Source: Cerrena zonata | Lineage: Eukaryota > Basidiomycota > Agaricomycetes > Polyporales > Cerrenaceae | Length of the DNA: 64,000 bases | NCBI GenBank assembly: GCA_038087015.1 | Contig: JASBNA010000083.1 | Location: forward strand, 1 to 64,000 | Direction: 5' to 3' | Shown here: positions 48,514 through 59,140 of the stretch, piece by piece | Position numbering within the stretch: the stretch's first letter is position 1 | How the letters are laid out: every line of letters starts with the position of its first letter | Program-made: the position numbers and the translations under genes | Notes under the pieces: generated by a model | Seen by the model: only the letters and a program-made list of their open reading frames with translations | Told to the model about the DNA's origin: nothing | The model's database searches: none

Positions 48514-51500
48514 TCAGTACTCATACTCTGGTACGTCACTTGGCCACCCTACTTCGTCAACATCCTCTGGCTTTTCTTCCTCCAGAATATGGAGTTTCGC
48601 GATAGCTTCTCCGGCAGCGGCAAAACGGACGTGATTTCGAGTTGCCTTTCCTCGATATCGTTCGGAGGCCTTAGTGACTTCTGTACCATCCAATGTAATG
48701 GTACAAGAGACATTGCCTTTGATTTTCTCCATCTTGATTTCGAGCTTCTTCTTGTCATCGGGTCTGGCTGCCCATATCGCAATACGAGAGATAGGATGAA
48801 TAACATCCACGTCATCGCGTACGATGTGCTCCATGATGGCCTGATGTCCGAGTTTGTTCAAGACACGTCGTACGGCGTTGAGATCACCTCTAGAATCGAG
48901 GAACACCGCGCCCAACAAACTTTCAATCATATCGCTGATGAACTTGGGAGCCAGTACACTCGTAAGCAGTGACCAAGGATACACCTTGCCTATTGAAAGC
49001 GACTCTTTGGCTGCAGATACGATCTTCTGATAACGAGTGAAGGCGACATGTTGATCTTCGAGAACTCGGGTGCTGGAGTGCATGAGACATCTATAGAGAG
49101 GGAGAGTTTGATCGTCGTTAACGAATGTAAGCCCTTCGACTGCATCGAAAGAAGGCATAGGGGCGTCCAATACCAGGGAGTTGTCCACGCAAAGGAATGC
49201 AAGGAGGTGCGAGTTTACGAGAGCCTCCTTTCGCATGTGCATATGTCCGGGACTGTAGTTCTTGCCCGGAGCATGGTACAAATAATCGGTGACGATCATG
49301 TCCAAAGCGGCATCTCCGAGGAACTCCAAACGTTCATAAGAAACATTGTCGTAAGCACCCTGATAACTTGCATGGGTCAATGCTTCGATCAAAAGCGTCT
49401 TGTGAGTGAATTCATAATCGAGAATCTGTTCGACAAAGGTCAACTGAGGCGGAGGTTCCTCAATTGGCTCGAGGCGGGACAATATGGTTTCGATGCGAGT
49501 GGGGATAGATTGCCACAAAGGAATACCTAAGCCGAAGGTTTCAATGCATTTTATGGCAATGTCGAATCCGCCATGCTCGTAAGCTGCACCTATCAAGGCT
49601 TCGACGACATCAGCGAGCACCTTGGTAGAGAGCTCCTGCCTGTTCTGCTTCTTCTTCCGCTTTGGTTTCTCCGGCTCAGTCGTACCATTAGCAGTCTCGT
49701 CTTGTGTCCCGTTCGTAGTCGCAGGAGGAGGTGGACCTTGCTCGGGTTGAGGAGTCTGAACCTCCTTCGCAGCCTCTTCAGGACTCTCGATGGGTTCGAC
49801 AAGAGGTTTGTCACTCAAATATCGAGGTTTCCATTTCTTGGGAGCAAATCGGTCACGAATGATATACTCGTAGAGTCCTTTGCCAATGGCTTCCTTCGCC
49901 AATTGGCTGTTACTCACGGCATGGTCCTTCCTCTTACTCAAGTAGCCTTCGTGCCAATACGGGTGATCGGCGAAAAGCTGAATACTAATGGTGTATTTCA
50001 GCACAGTATCTCCCAGTGTTTCCAGTCTCTGGTAATGCGTCTCGCCTGTAATGGGGGAGGTGATAGCGGTGGTGAGCAATTCTAGGGGTATCTCGCGTAG
50101 GATGGGATCGGTGAATAATTTATCGCGGAGAGAAATCGTGGTCATGGCTTTCGGTAATCCACGGAGGAAAGATGGGATGATCTTTGCGATCTCTGCTTCC
50201 TCTAGGGAGATGAGGTCAACGGTAGCATGTTCTGGTAGAACGAGCCATGGATCATCCTTGCTCAGACCAGCGGTCTCGGACTGTAGGGGAACCAGAAAAT
50301 TCTCTCGGCGTGGTAGGCTTTGCACAACGAGAAGCGGGAAAATGATTTCGACATTATCATATCCATCGTATCTTTCCCTGATCCATTCCTCTTCTTCCCT
50401 CGAGATAGGACCATCGTGCCATCCAAGGAATCTCAGAGCTTTGGACGACTTGTCGTTCTCTCTGATGATAGCTAGGTCGACAGAGTAGCCGGTTCTTGAG
50501 CCGAAAGTCCGTGCGTTGACTTGAGACTGATTCTCATGTCGATCGTAAGTCGCCTTCGAAGTGTGCCATAGTCTACGATCGTCCCAAAGCCCACGATCCT
50601 CCTGCACAGGAAGGAATAGATGGATAAAGTCGCGGTCGTCGCCCTTCACCCGTGGAGAACCGTAAATAGAAAACAATATGCGGTGGGTGTAGGATTGAGC
50701 AGCGGCGATTATTTTGCTCGAGGTGGCGTAAATAGCACCGGGGACAAGGGTGACCCGAAACGGCTTCTTTCCCGGCACATAGAGTAAAGGCAAGTCATCT
50801 GGGTCGAAGGAAGGCAATTGGATTGGCACGAACATGAACAAGTCGTGCTCGTCGCCAAACGCGAGCCGATAGCTCCACCACATATTGATGATTGGCGTTG
50901 GGACAGCGAAAGGGTCTATCTGAAGCGATACGTTGGCAGTGCTTGCCCGTTGTGTGACATCCTTCAGGAGAAGTTTCACCTCTTCGTGGACGTCATTCTC
51001 GATGGCACTTAACAAGGGTAGCAAGTGAGAGTTGAGTAGTCCTGCATTATACAGTTGGACGTATGCTCTGAAAGCGGCGTGGCATCGAGCCGACAACTTC
51101 GACCTATAGGGCTTGTGGCTCGTGAAGGTTCGAAGGCTGGGAATCAATGTTAGTATAGTCATAGATGCCGTTTAAAGGTGACCTTACTGGGGCGGAAGGA
51201 TTCGAGGTAAGATGCATGTGGCTGTCCACGGCCCCTGGTATGGAGACGTATAGGTTCGGCTCCCAAACTCATGCCATCCCTCTGGGTAGTCAGGCGGGTC
51301 CAGATCGAAGATGGGAAGATGGCTTCCGTGCCCGCTTGAAGGGAGAATAGAGCAAAAATGATATAAGTAACTGATTACGCCGTCCAAGGTTAACAATGCA
51401 CTAAAGACAAGACTCAGAGTTAGCGGGACTGTAGCCCTAGTTGCAGGTAGAGAAAACAAACCCAGTTTCTTCGACGCGGAATTCCATATCATATTCAATC

Positions 51501-53313
51501 TCTTCAACAGTCTCCATAGGTTCATCGGGCAATCTATGCTGATCATTGTACTTGGCTACCATTTCGCTTTCCATGTTTTGCCATTTCTGAATTTTCGACG
51601 CGGCGCCGCTAGCATCTTCGAACAAGACGTACGTGCTCTTCTTTCGTCTTGCTCGACCTCTGCTCTGGGCCCAGGAGACCATATTCTGCGGGGGATCAAA
51701 ACGAATGACACTACCACACGCTTGAATGTCTATTCCTTCCTCAGCAACAGAAGTAGACACGATGAGGTTCTTCTCGCCAAGTTTGAAGTCAGCAAGGATT
51801 TCGCCAGGAGAGTCCTTCACCATGACCCGGGTGATGTCCAGGAACGAGTGTCTTTTCGAAGATGTAGAACTTCCGAGAAGGCACCCTATCCGGAATATCC
51901 CCGCGGTCTCTGGTACGCAGGAAAGAAGATGGCTGAGGGCTAGTACGGAATCCCGGCGAGTGACGAAGACGATACCACTATATGGCTCGTTGTCGAGGCG
52001 GGCAAGATTTTCTTCGTCTACTAGGCATCCAATCAATTTGCGTACCTTGATAGAGACGCGAGAAGATATGTATTGAGGATCTGTGGAAACAGGAGTCAAC
52101 TGTACTCGTTTAAGCGCACTGAGAAGATAATCCTTCTCTTGCTCTTTCCACGTGGTCATGATGATGTTGTTTACAGTTGCGACACTGTTCGCCTGTTTTA
52201 TAACGGCGGAGACATACCAGTCCGCTGCCCAAGGACCGAGCTCCCAGCAGATGTCACAGGCGGCCCTACGAAAATCGCGAATTCCTTTATGACTGAAAGT
52301 ATCTTTCTTATCGATGGTCTTGGATAGTTTCTGGTCCAGTCGAGTACGAGCATTGCTGGGTCCCAGTTTAGCAAGCTGCTTTCGAAGGGAGATCACATAC
52401 GGATCTTCGTTAATATCGAGGCTCTGATAGACTGTATTCAAGGCAATCACGTTTGCTGCGGGACCTGACCATGGAATTTCCTCGTAGGAAAAGCTGGGGT
52501 ATTCCCAAAGAATCTGCTTAAAGATAGGTCGATGCACATGTTGAGCTAATTCATCGCGATTGGCGCGCGATGATAGAATGACACAGTCCAAGTTCGCCTC
52601 AAGCTCTCTTCAATATAATGAGTGACCCGCCTAAGATAAAACAATAAGAAATGAAATACCTGAATGCTTTGGCTACGTCGCCTCCATAGATAGGACTAGC
52701 CGTGAGTCCTAATATCATGGGTCGGACGCCAATATTGGTATCGGTGCTACCATTACGGGCTGGTAATTTGAAGTAGAAATCTTGCATGATGGTGTTGTAA
52801 GGGTGTTTCAAGGTCGCATGGTGTGCTTCATCGAATACTAGAAGACTAACGTTGCCAAGGGAAAGGAATCCGTGTCGAAGAGCATCGAGTAGGATCTGGG
52901 GGGTTGAAACCATAATAGGGTGGTCTTCTAGGAGTTTCTTCCAGACTTTCGCGTCCTTCCACTGGTCGGGTTCAGATTGTCCGCTGACAAGGCCAACAGG
53001 AACAGGAATGGATCCGCGTATCACTTCACGCTGTTGCTCGATCAATGCTACTGTGGGTGCAATGAACCAGACCGTCTATCCCAATTACAAAGATCAATGA
53101 AAGAGAGCTAGACAGGAAATATTGCGCCACCTTCTTCGTGTCGCGTTCAACTTCATGTTTCATTCTTAGAACAGCGATATGAGTTTTTCCAGATCCGGTG
53201 TCGAGAGCAATGACAACGTTTCGACGTAAGGACTCATGGAGAAGCTCTTGCTGATAACCTCTCGTTATAAACTGTCGTAGAGGTGCAGCGGGTGGCTCTT
53301 CATCACGGTCCAT
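48514..53313 (-). CDS. Dicer-like ribonuclease III
   Basis: Cleaves long double-stranded RNA into small RNAs for silencing. Start MDRDEEPPAAPLRQFITRGY; Walker A ALDTGSGKTHIAVL; DEAH box VFDEAHHATLKHPYN; motif III LGLTASPI. The helicase C lobe has NLIVSTSVAEEGIDIQACGS and SWAQSRGRARRKK. A Dicer dimerisation region follows (LLTLDGVISYLYHFCSILPS), then a poorly conserved PAZ-position stretch. RNase IIIa has QRLETLGDTVLKYTISIQLF and DVVEALIGAAYEHGG; RNase IIIb has YERLEFLGDAALDMIVTDYL and DMIESLLGAVFLDS. A degenerate dsRNA-binding segment ends the protein. The two RNase III domains are separated by a Pro/Glu/Lys linker. About six exons, roughly 1,450 residues, all catalytic acidic residues in place. 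Confidence 0.95.
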
Positions 53314-54038
53314 AGGATAGCACTATACAGTCGTTACACTAGGTGGATGTGACAGTGAAGTCGTCAAAACTGAATATGCAAGACGATGAGAACATAAACG
53401 GCAAGATCAAGACAGCTGGATCTGAAAGGCGCATACACTGACCTTACGTTACTGTGATCTTGGGATCGAGACCAATGAATCTAAGTGGGGGTGTATAAGG
53501 TTGGGAATGGGGGCTGTTTGAGCGTTGGGTTGGCTAGATATAGGCGTATGGAATCCAAAGCGGCCGAACCACTTTCTCCGGTACCTGTGCGCAAGAACTT
53601 GTTCATCAGATAAACGCTAGTCTTGGTTATAAATAAGAAATGACAGATAAACAGAATGGAAGATGGTAATCTGAAGCGAACATACAAGTATATTACGTCT
53701 CTCACAGGAGACCGAGTGAATTGTAATACGTGTGTCCATTTGACTTCAACGAAAGTTCGGAACAAACCTGCTGAATGGAGAGAGGACTTTAGCACTGATA
53801 ACTTGAAATGGTGCGTTTCCAACAGGGAGATTTGTCATTGGTCTGGAATCCGCCGTTTCAATCTGATACGACGTCGGCGGGCTTGACGAGGGTCGATGAA
53901 CATGAGAGTTAGGGAATGAGAATAGATGATCCCAGTGATCGAGAGCGCTTTCGCAGACGTTGACGCTGTCGCTGCGCCGCATGGCCAGCAGACTAACGAA
54001 CACATCTCTCATCCATCCCCATGTTATCATAGTATTCA
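53314..54038. promoter_or_regulatory. Divergent promoter region, Dicer and potassium channel
   Basis: About 725 bases between two divergent ATGs, with no convincing gene. Both promoters must lie here or in untranslated exons. Confidence 0.45.
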
Positions 54039-55775
54039 ATGTCTTCGGAACACATTCCATTAGCCGGCGTTGGACGTCGTAGAACATCTCGGGACGAAGA
54101 AACATTACCTCACGGACTTTCGCTAGATAGCGTTGATAAAGAAAATGCAGACGACATACATCCCCTGTGGAAGCGCAAGCTATATTTACTCCTGGAACAC
54201 CCAGCTTCTTCTCAGGCAGCATTTCTCATTCACGTCTTCACTACCAGTATAATCATTATCTCGGCTGTTATCACTGTGCTGGAGACGGTCCCTGCATTCC
54301 ACTCTATCCCGGCAAGCATTTGGTTCGGACTGGAGACAAGCTTGGTTGTTCTGTTCACTGTCGAATACACAGCGAGATGCGTAGCACACTCAAATACGTG
54401 GAGGGGCCTTATGATGTGGTCAACTTGTATGTACCCCACTACAACGAGGCGATTTATAGGCTATTCGCAATACTGAGTCTTCTTAGCTTTCTTTGGAATA
54501 ATAGATTTGTTGGGTATATTGCCGTACTATATAGAAATTGCTCTACAGCAAGATACGGTACCACTTTCGATACATGTCCCCTGAATTACACAAGCTGATA
54601 TTCCCCGCAGGCTACGTTCTTCAGATTTACGATTTTACGAACCTTCCGACTTTTCAGGGTGTTCAGACCATTCAGACACAATAATACCCTTCTTCTGTAA
54701 GTCCCCCTCTAAAATCCTGCACAAACGAACAGAATCACAATGAATTTCACAGCACGATAGAGGTTATGATATTATCATTCAGACGATCGCAACACGCATT
54801 GCTAGCCCTTGCATTCTTCGTGGCAATGGTACTCGTAGTATTCAGTACATTGCTGTGAGTAGACCTTTGCACGGTTTTCAAAACGTACCATATTGATATA
54901 AATACATCTAGCTATTTCGCTGAGCGCGGCTCTTGGGATGACGCTCTCGGTATCTTTATAAATTCAGATGGTGACCCTAGCCAATTTGCCGTACGTGCTA
55001 TCCTAAACATCGACGATTACTCTTTGGATCTTAAAGCTACATTCTCGTTAATCAGTCAATACCTGCCGCTGCATGGTGAGTGGGACAATCTTCTTCGCAT
55101 TAGGATTCCTTCATGAACTTGCATTATCTGCTAGGTTTGTTCTTGTCAGTCAGTACTATCTCAAAAAATTGAACATCAAAACGGGATAATATACTGATCG
55201 TCCCACTCAGCCATCACGACTGTAGGATATGGTGAAATCACCCCGCGTTCGTTCCTTGGAAGACTAGTAACACTTCCCCTACTCGTCTTTGGGTTGCTCC
55301 TGATCGCTCTGCCCACCTTCGTACTTGGGCGAGAGTTTAGTCACGTCTGGGATATGATGAAAGACAGCCAGGTATGTCCCAAATAATTTCTCCTTGTACC
55401 GCTTACTAACACAAATCCATAATCTAGACCACAGACGTGACAGGGGAATTCGTTTCAACACCGGTCGCATCTCCAGTTATTCGAAGAGCACGCGCGTCGT
55501 CAATAGCTAGCATTACGGAGCCACTACCTGAACGACTCGTGGGCTCACGTAGTATCCTTCGCCGACAAAGATCGATGGAAACTGGAACTGCCGATCTTGC
55601 ATCACAAATTGCCGAACTGAAAGCGACAGTAGATATGCAAGGGGAGATGATGAAGAGACTACTAACGCTACTGGAAAAGGAACACGGTGGTAAAGGTAAA
55701 CAGAGGGCGCATCCGCAACCTGTTGCGTCAACTGCCAACGGAAGTGCATACGAAAGTGAGCAAGTTTGGAGCTAA
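54039..55775 (+). CDS. Voltage-gated potassium channel (Kv-type, six TM)
   Basis: Forms a K+-selective pore opened by membrane voltage, probably at the plasma membrane. Start MSSEHIPLAGVGRRRTSRDE. S1 is AFLIHVFTTSIIIISAVITV, S2 ASIWFGLETSLVVLFTVEYT, S3 FFGIIDLLGILPYYIEIAL. S4 is FRFTILRTFRLFRVFRPFR, with arginines at every third position. S5 is HALLALAFFVAMVLVVFSTL, and the pore reads VTITTVGYGEITPRSFLGRL with the TVGYG filter. S6 is PLLVFGLLLIALPTFVLGRE. The C-terminal tail has Ser/Arg stretches and a heptad-like helix DLASQIAELKATVDMQGEMM. About nine exons. The donor before the filter must be GTCA|GTCAGT to give VTITTVGYG. Complete and apparently functional. Confidence 0.93.
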
Positions 55776-56212
55776 TATGTTATAAGGTAAGCTTTCTGTC
55801 CTTCTATTCACTTGGATACCTGAACTGAACCGGCCTACAGATTAGCACTATGTCATTTATGTTATTTATATTGGGTAATGGTGTATATACTGATCTTGAG
55901 ATTTCAATGGCTTGCGCTGGTTGGCCATCCTTTGGCCCGCGCTCGGCCATACCCATGTTTTACGTTCATTACGTTCAATCCCGGCGAACTTTGCGCTTGA
56001 GTATACATTTACGCAAAATCCGATATGTCTCTTTGACTGGGGGCCATTAATGTTCGTCTCGCCAGTTTCATTTCCCATCTCGCCAGGCTTCTCTCAGTAT
56101 AAAACCATGCCAGTCTTTCCTCCGAATCCCCCACATCAACAACCTCTCCTGCTTCTCTCAGCACCTCCTATCACTTCACTTTCTCAATTCCTTCAATCCC
56201 GTTCGTCTACCA
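55776..56212. other. Intergenic
   Basis: No supported gene. A CT-rich stretch and a TATAAAA sequence at about 56098 precede the next ATG by about 115 bases and could be its core promoter. Confidence 0.4.
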
Positions 56213-56710
56213 ATGGCTTCTGTTCAATACGAAGAGAACTTCGGTCGGACTAAAGCCGAGAAAGACGGAAACGAAAAACCTAGCTCTCTCGACCATATAT
56301 ACAAAGACACCGAGGGGCCGAAGGATATCTACTTGGTCGCCCAGCAAGTCTCTCGACTTCCACCCGATCAACGTCACTGGCTTATTGCATACCCCATGCA
56401 CGAATCCAAGAACTACAATCGTATCATCCAGCTCACTCAAGAGAAACGTAGCAAACATTACACTAACTGGGGACCCTTGACGAAAGCTACTTCGCTACAT
56501 GATACCAAGATGATTCCTCTGGTCTTGAAGTCGACTCTTGCTGAACGGAAGAAATGGGACGCTATCGCTCATGGCCATCCTGTGCAAGTCGTCGATGGGG
56601 TGTTTAACTGCCAAATCTGGATTCGTCAACTCCTTGATGTCGCTGTTTCTCGAGGTCTCGTTTCTAGGGCTGCTGTTGATGCTGCTATCGGACAAGCTGA
56701 ACGTCCTTAA
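56213..56710 (+). CDS. Unrecognised 165-residue protein
   Basis: A clean ATG-to-TAA single exon with coding-like composition, preceded by a pyrimidine-rich leader. Features: YKDTEGPKDIYLVAQQVSRL, RHWLIAYPMHESKNYNRIIQ, and near the end VVDGVFNCQIWIRQLLDVAV, then GLVSRAAVDAAIGQ. A HW dyad upstream with an NCQ-W motif near the end recalls papain-like or NlpC-like folds (circularly arranged His and Cys), but this is only a suggestion. No signal peptide, no membrane segment. Its neighbours (potassium channel, CFEM protein) do not hint at function. Confidence 0.7.
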   Translation: MASVQYEENFGRTKAEKDGNEKPSSLDHIYKDTEGPKDIYLVAQQVSRLPPDQRHWLIAYPMHESKNYNRIIQLTQEKRSKHYTNWGPLTKATSLHDTKMIPLVLKSTLAERKKWDAIAHGHPVQVVDGVFNCQIWIRQLLDVAVSRGLVSRAAVDAAIGQAERP

Positions 56711-57091
56711 AGTTCCCACCGAGTATGTCTTTTCGTCGTTCGTGGGCATCTTCAAGAGTCTGACTGACGACGGCCTAATTTTAGCTCTTTGTATCTCGAT
56801 GGCCCGGCTGTTACACTATTGGCTTTCTGAATAACTCTCGCTGGTTGTGACCCTCTATTTGTCGGAAACTATTACTATGGCTGCTTAATTATATCACTTT
56901 TACCTGTTATTCAGTTCTACTTGCTAAATCCGTGCCCGTTGGTCGTGGGCGTTCTACATATTCTGACAACAATTTCCCCGATGCAAGTACTCAGTTGAAA
57001 GACACGAATGTAATGTATTTCTTCATACAACTCTCGTGACTGTGTCTGACATGGGCCCAATACTGCCTAATGTCGACTACTCTCGATGGTT
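56711..57091. other. Convergent intergenic region
   Basis: No supported gene; contains the 3' flanks of the 165-residue protein gene and the CFEM gene. Confidence 0.5.
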
Positions 57092-57525
57092 TTAAGCAGT
57101 GGCAACCGGGGTAGGCGCAGCAGGTGTGCTGGTAACTGTGGGGGGTACCATTCATCAACGCAACACGAACCCAAGACTCAACTAAAATACTTACAAGGTG
57201 CACATCGGTTACTAACAAAGGCTCGGGCGGCATCGTCGCAGTTCATCGTGCACCTCGACGCAAAGATGAGGAAGTTACCGTTGTGACAAAGACAGTCAAA
57301 GTCCGAGCTGAAAGATACAGGGATAAGAATGTTTAACACCCGGTCACAACATTATTAATAACGAGGAATCTCAAGTACTCACGGATCGCAGTCAATGCTT
57401 CCTGCACTAGGGCTAGACGCGGCATCCCAGCATCGCTGGCCACAATCGTCCGACTGTGCGTTGGCAAGGGCGAAAGTGGCTAAGAGAGTGGCCAAGAGAG
57501 AGAACGACGAGGTGGACAACTTCAT
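57092..57525 (-). CDS. Small secreted CFEM-domain protein
   Basis: CFEM proteins are fungal extracellular or wall-attached eight-cysteine proteins. Some bind haem, others act in host or surface interaction. Three exons (57525-57383, 57307-57195, 57135-57092) give exactly 99 residues. The signal peptide is KLSTSSFSLLATLLATFALA with a likely cut at ANA-Q. The mature part has eight cysteines in CFEM order: DDCGQRCW, SIDCDP, DFDCLCHNG, SRCTMNCDD, NRCAP. It ends in a short Thr/Pro/Ala tail (STPAAPTPVATA) without a clear GPI hydrophobic end, so probably secreted and soluble. The Asp before the third Cys pair that contacts haem in some relatives is present as a D-rich segment; haem binding is not proven. 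Confidence 0.88.
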
Positions 57526-58638
57526 CTTTGAAAGTCGGGTTGAGGGTGGGTTTGGGTGAGTTCAACGGTGATGATAGTGTTTGTTCCGAGTGAATACGGG
57601 GAGGTTATATACTAGAGAGCGTCCTACAAATTTGAAAGAGGCTATACGAGGCTGTCATGGTGGTTGGAGCTTCAATGGGGTTTCCATCGTAGAAAAATGT
57701 AGAGAAATGATAGGCAGAGACATGGCAGACGAGCCGAGGCGTCATTTAGGTCATGGATCATATCATGGGGCGGCCAGTACTGCGGGTAGTACTGACCTAC
57801 CGAGACGCAGGTTTTGTCTTGAAGGAATAAATATTGAGAATGAAATTTGAAGTACTTCAAGTTACTACATACGATTTGTGTCAAGGCCGTAGCAGGAAGT
57901 TGAAACCAACGCGTCGAATACTGGACTGCTTGTTTTAGTTGAGAGACTGTGAAAGTTAGAACGATTCTCATGGTGGGCGTTGAACTTACGGGGTTATACG
58001 GGGCCAATCATGACGCAAGCTTCGAATTTGAAGTGCAGTGATTTCGGTTTGTGTTTACCGTCGATCATCAGCGTGAACCTCGGAAGTAAATCGATGAGGG
58101 ATTTGATCACAAGGTTTGCATCTGTAGGTTATTTCCCAGGTATGGAGAGCCCTATTTCCGCTGTGAAATGGAAAGTTGGAAGTGACACTTCAATGGAAGA
58201 CATGTAAGTTACCGCCAACTTCCACATTTGTAGACACTCACCTGAGGAGGCACGCACGCGGTCACCACGCTCAGTCAACGAGGAACCTTGTTCAGATGGT
58301 GTTTACGCACAAAACATTGCAATTAGTATGCCAGAGTCCCAAATGAAATGCTACTTATACAAGGCAAAAGTCACGAAAGCTACGAAGAGTCCAAAATGTA
58401 ACTAAGCCAGTCAAAAGTTCGTATACAAAAAGTTCATGATTAAAACGTAAAAAAAATGCTAGTAGTGTTCGTTTCAGCGCGATTCCGGTAATCAATGCTA
58501 CACTGGCAGTGATGGGAGAGCGAAGGAAAACCAAAAATGCACATCGCTGAAAGTCAGAAGGTCCGTTTGGTTGAAGGTTCGTGAAAGGTCATTGTACATG
58601 AGAGTTATTTTTGCAGTTCATCCTCAGTGAGGTGAGAT
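57526..58638. other. Intergenic
   Basis: Promoter side of the CFEM gene and 3' flank of the next secreted protein. No supported gene. Confidence 0.5.
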
Positions 58639-59140
58639 TTAGACGATAGAGAACTCGGGGCTGAAGTTGCCAGAATCGCCGAAGACTACAAAATGTTATG
58701 TGAGACAATCGTCAAGGTGGCACCATGATAAGTAATACTCACGGACGACAGCATAGTCAACACCAGGCTCAACATCAGGGACGGTCACCTCCTGAATGCC
58801 GTTGAGGATACTGAACTTATCGGCGAGAGGGGTGTCGAGTTGAATAAGACCGCCCTTGGCGAGGTAGATCGTGCCATTCCCGTTGGTGATCTGCGCAGGT
58901 GGGTTCGAGGTATCCCTGTATCACACACCGATCAGTTGATTGATCCTAGCAGGAAGATAATGAAACATACCAAGTGACATTCTGTTTGCTACCAACGGAC
59001 CAAATAGTGAGGGCATCAGGGGACGTGATGGGTGGAACAAAGACATCTCGCGACTCCAAAATTGGGAGGGCAGAGACCAACGTAGAGAGCAGGGTAACGA
59101 AGAGGACGAAGAGAGCAGCGGGGGTGAATTTCATCATCAT
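58639..59140 (-). CDS. Secreted Kre9/Knh1-like (Ser-Thr-rich GPI family) protein
   Basis: Three exons (59140-58971, 58915-58743, 58685-58639) give exactly 129 residues. The signal peptide is MMMKFTPAALFVLFVTLLST, ending near VSA-LP. It is followed by the family's single beta-sandwich domain: ITSPDALTIWSVGSKQNVTW, TSNPPAQITNGNGTIYLAKG, VEPGVDYAVVLFGDSGNFSP, EFSIV. The W-x-V-G-x-x-Q-x-V-T-W and FGDSGN-SP blocks are diagnostic of the Kre9/Knh1 N-terminal domain. Unlike many relatives it has no Ser/Thr tail or GPI signal, so it is a compact soluble secreted protein. Related proteins are tied to beta-1,6-glucan and wall assembly. Role here inferred only. Confidence 0.88.
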
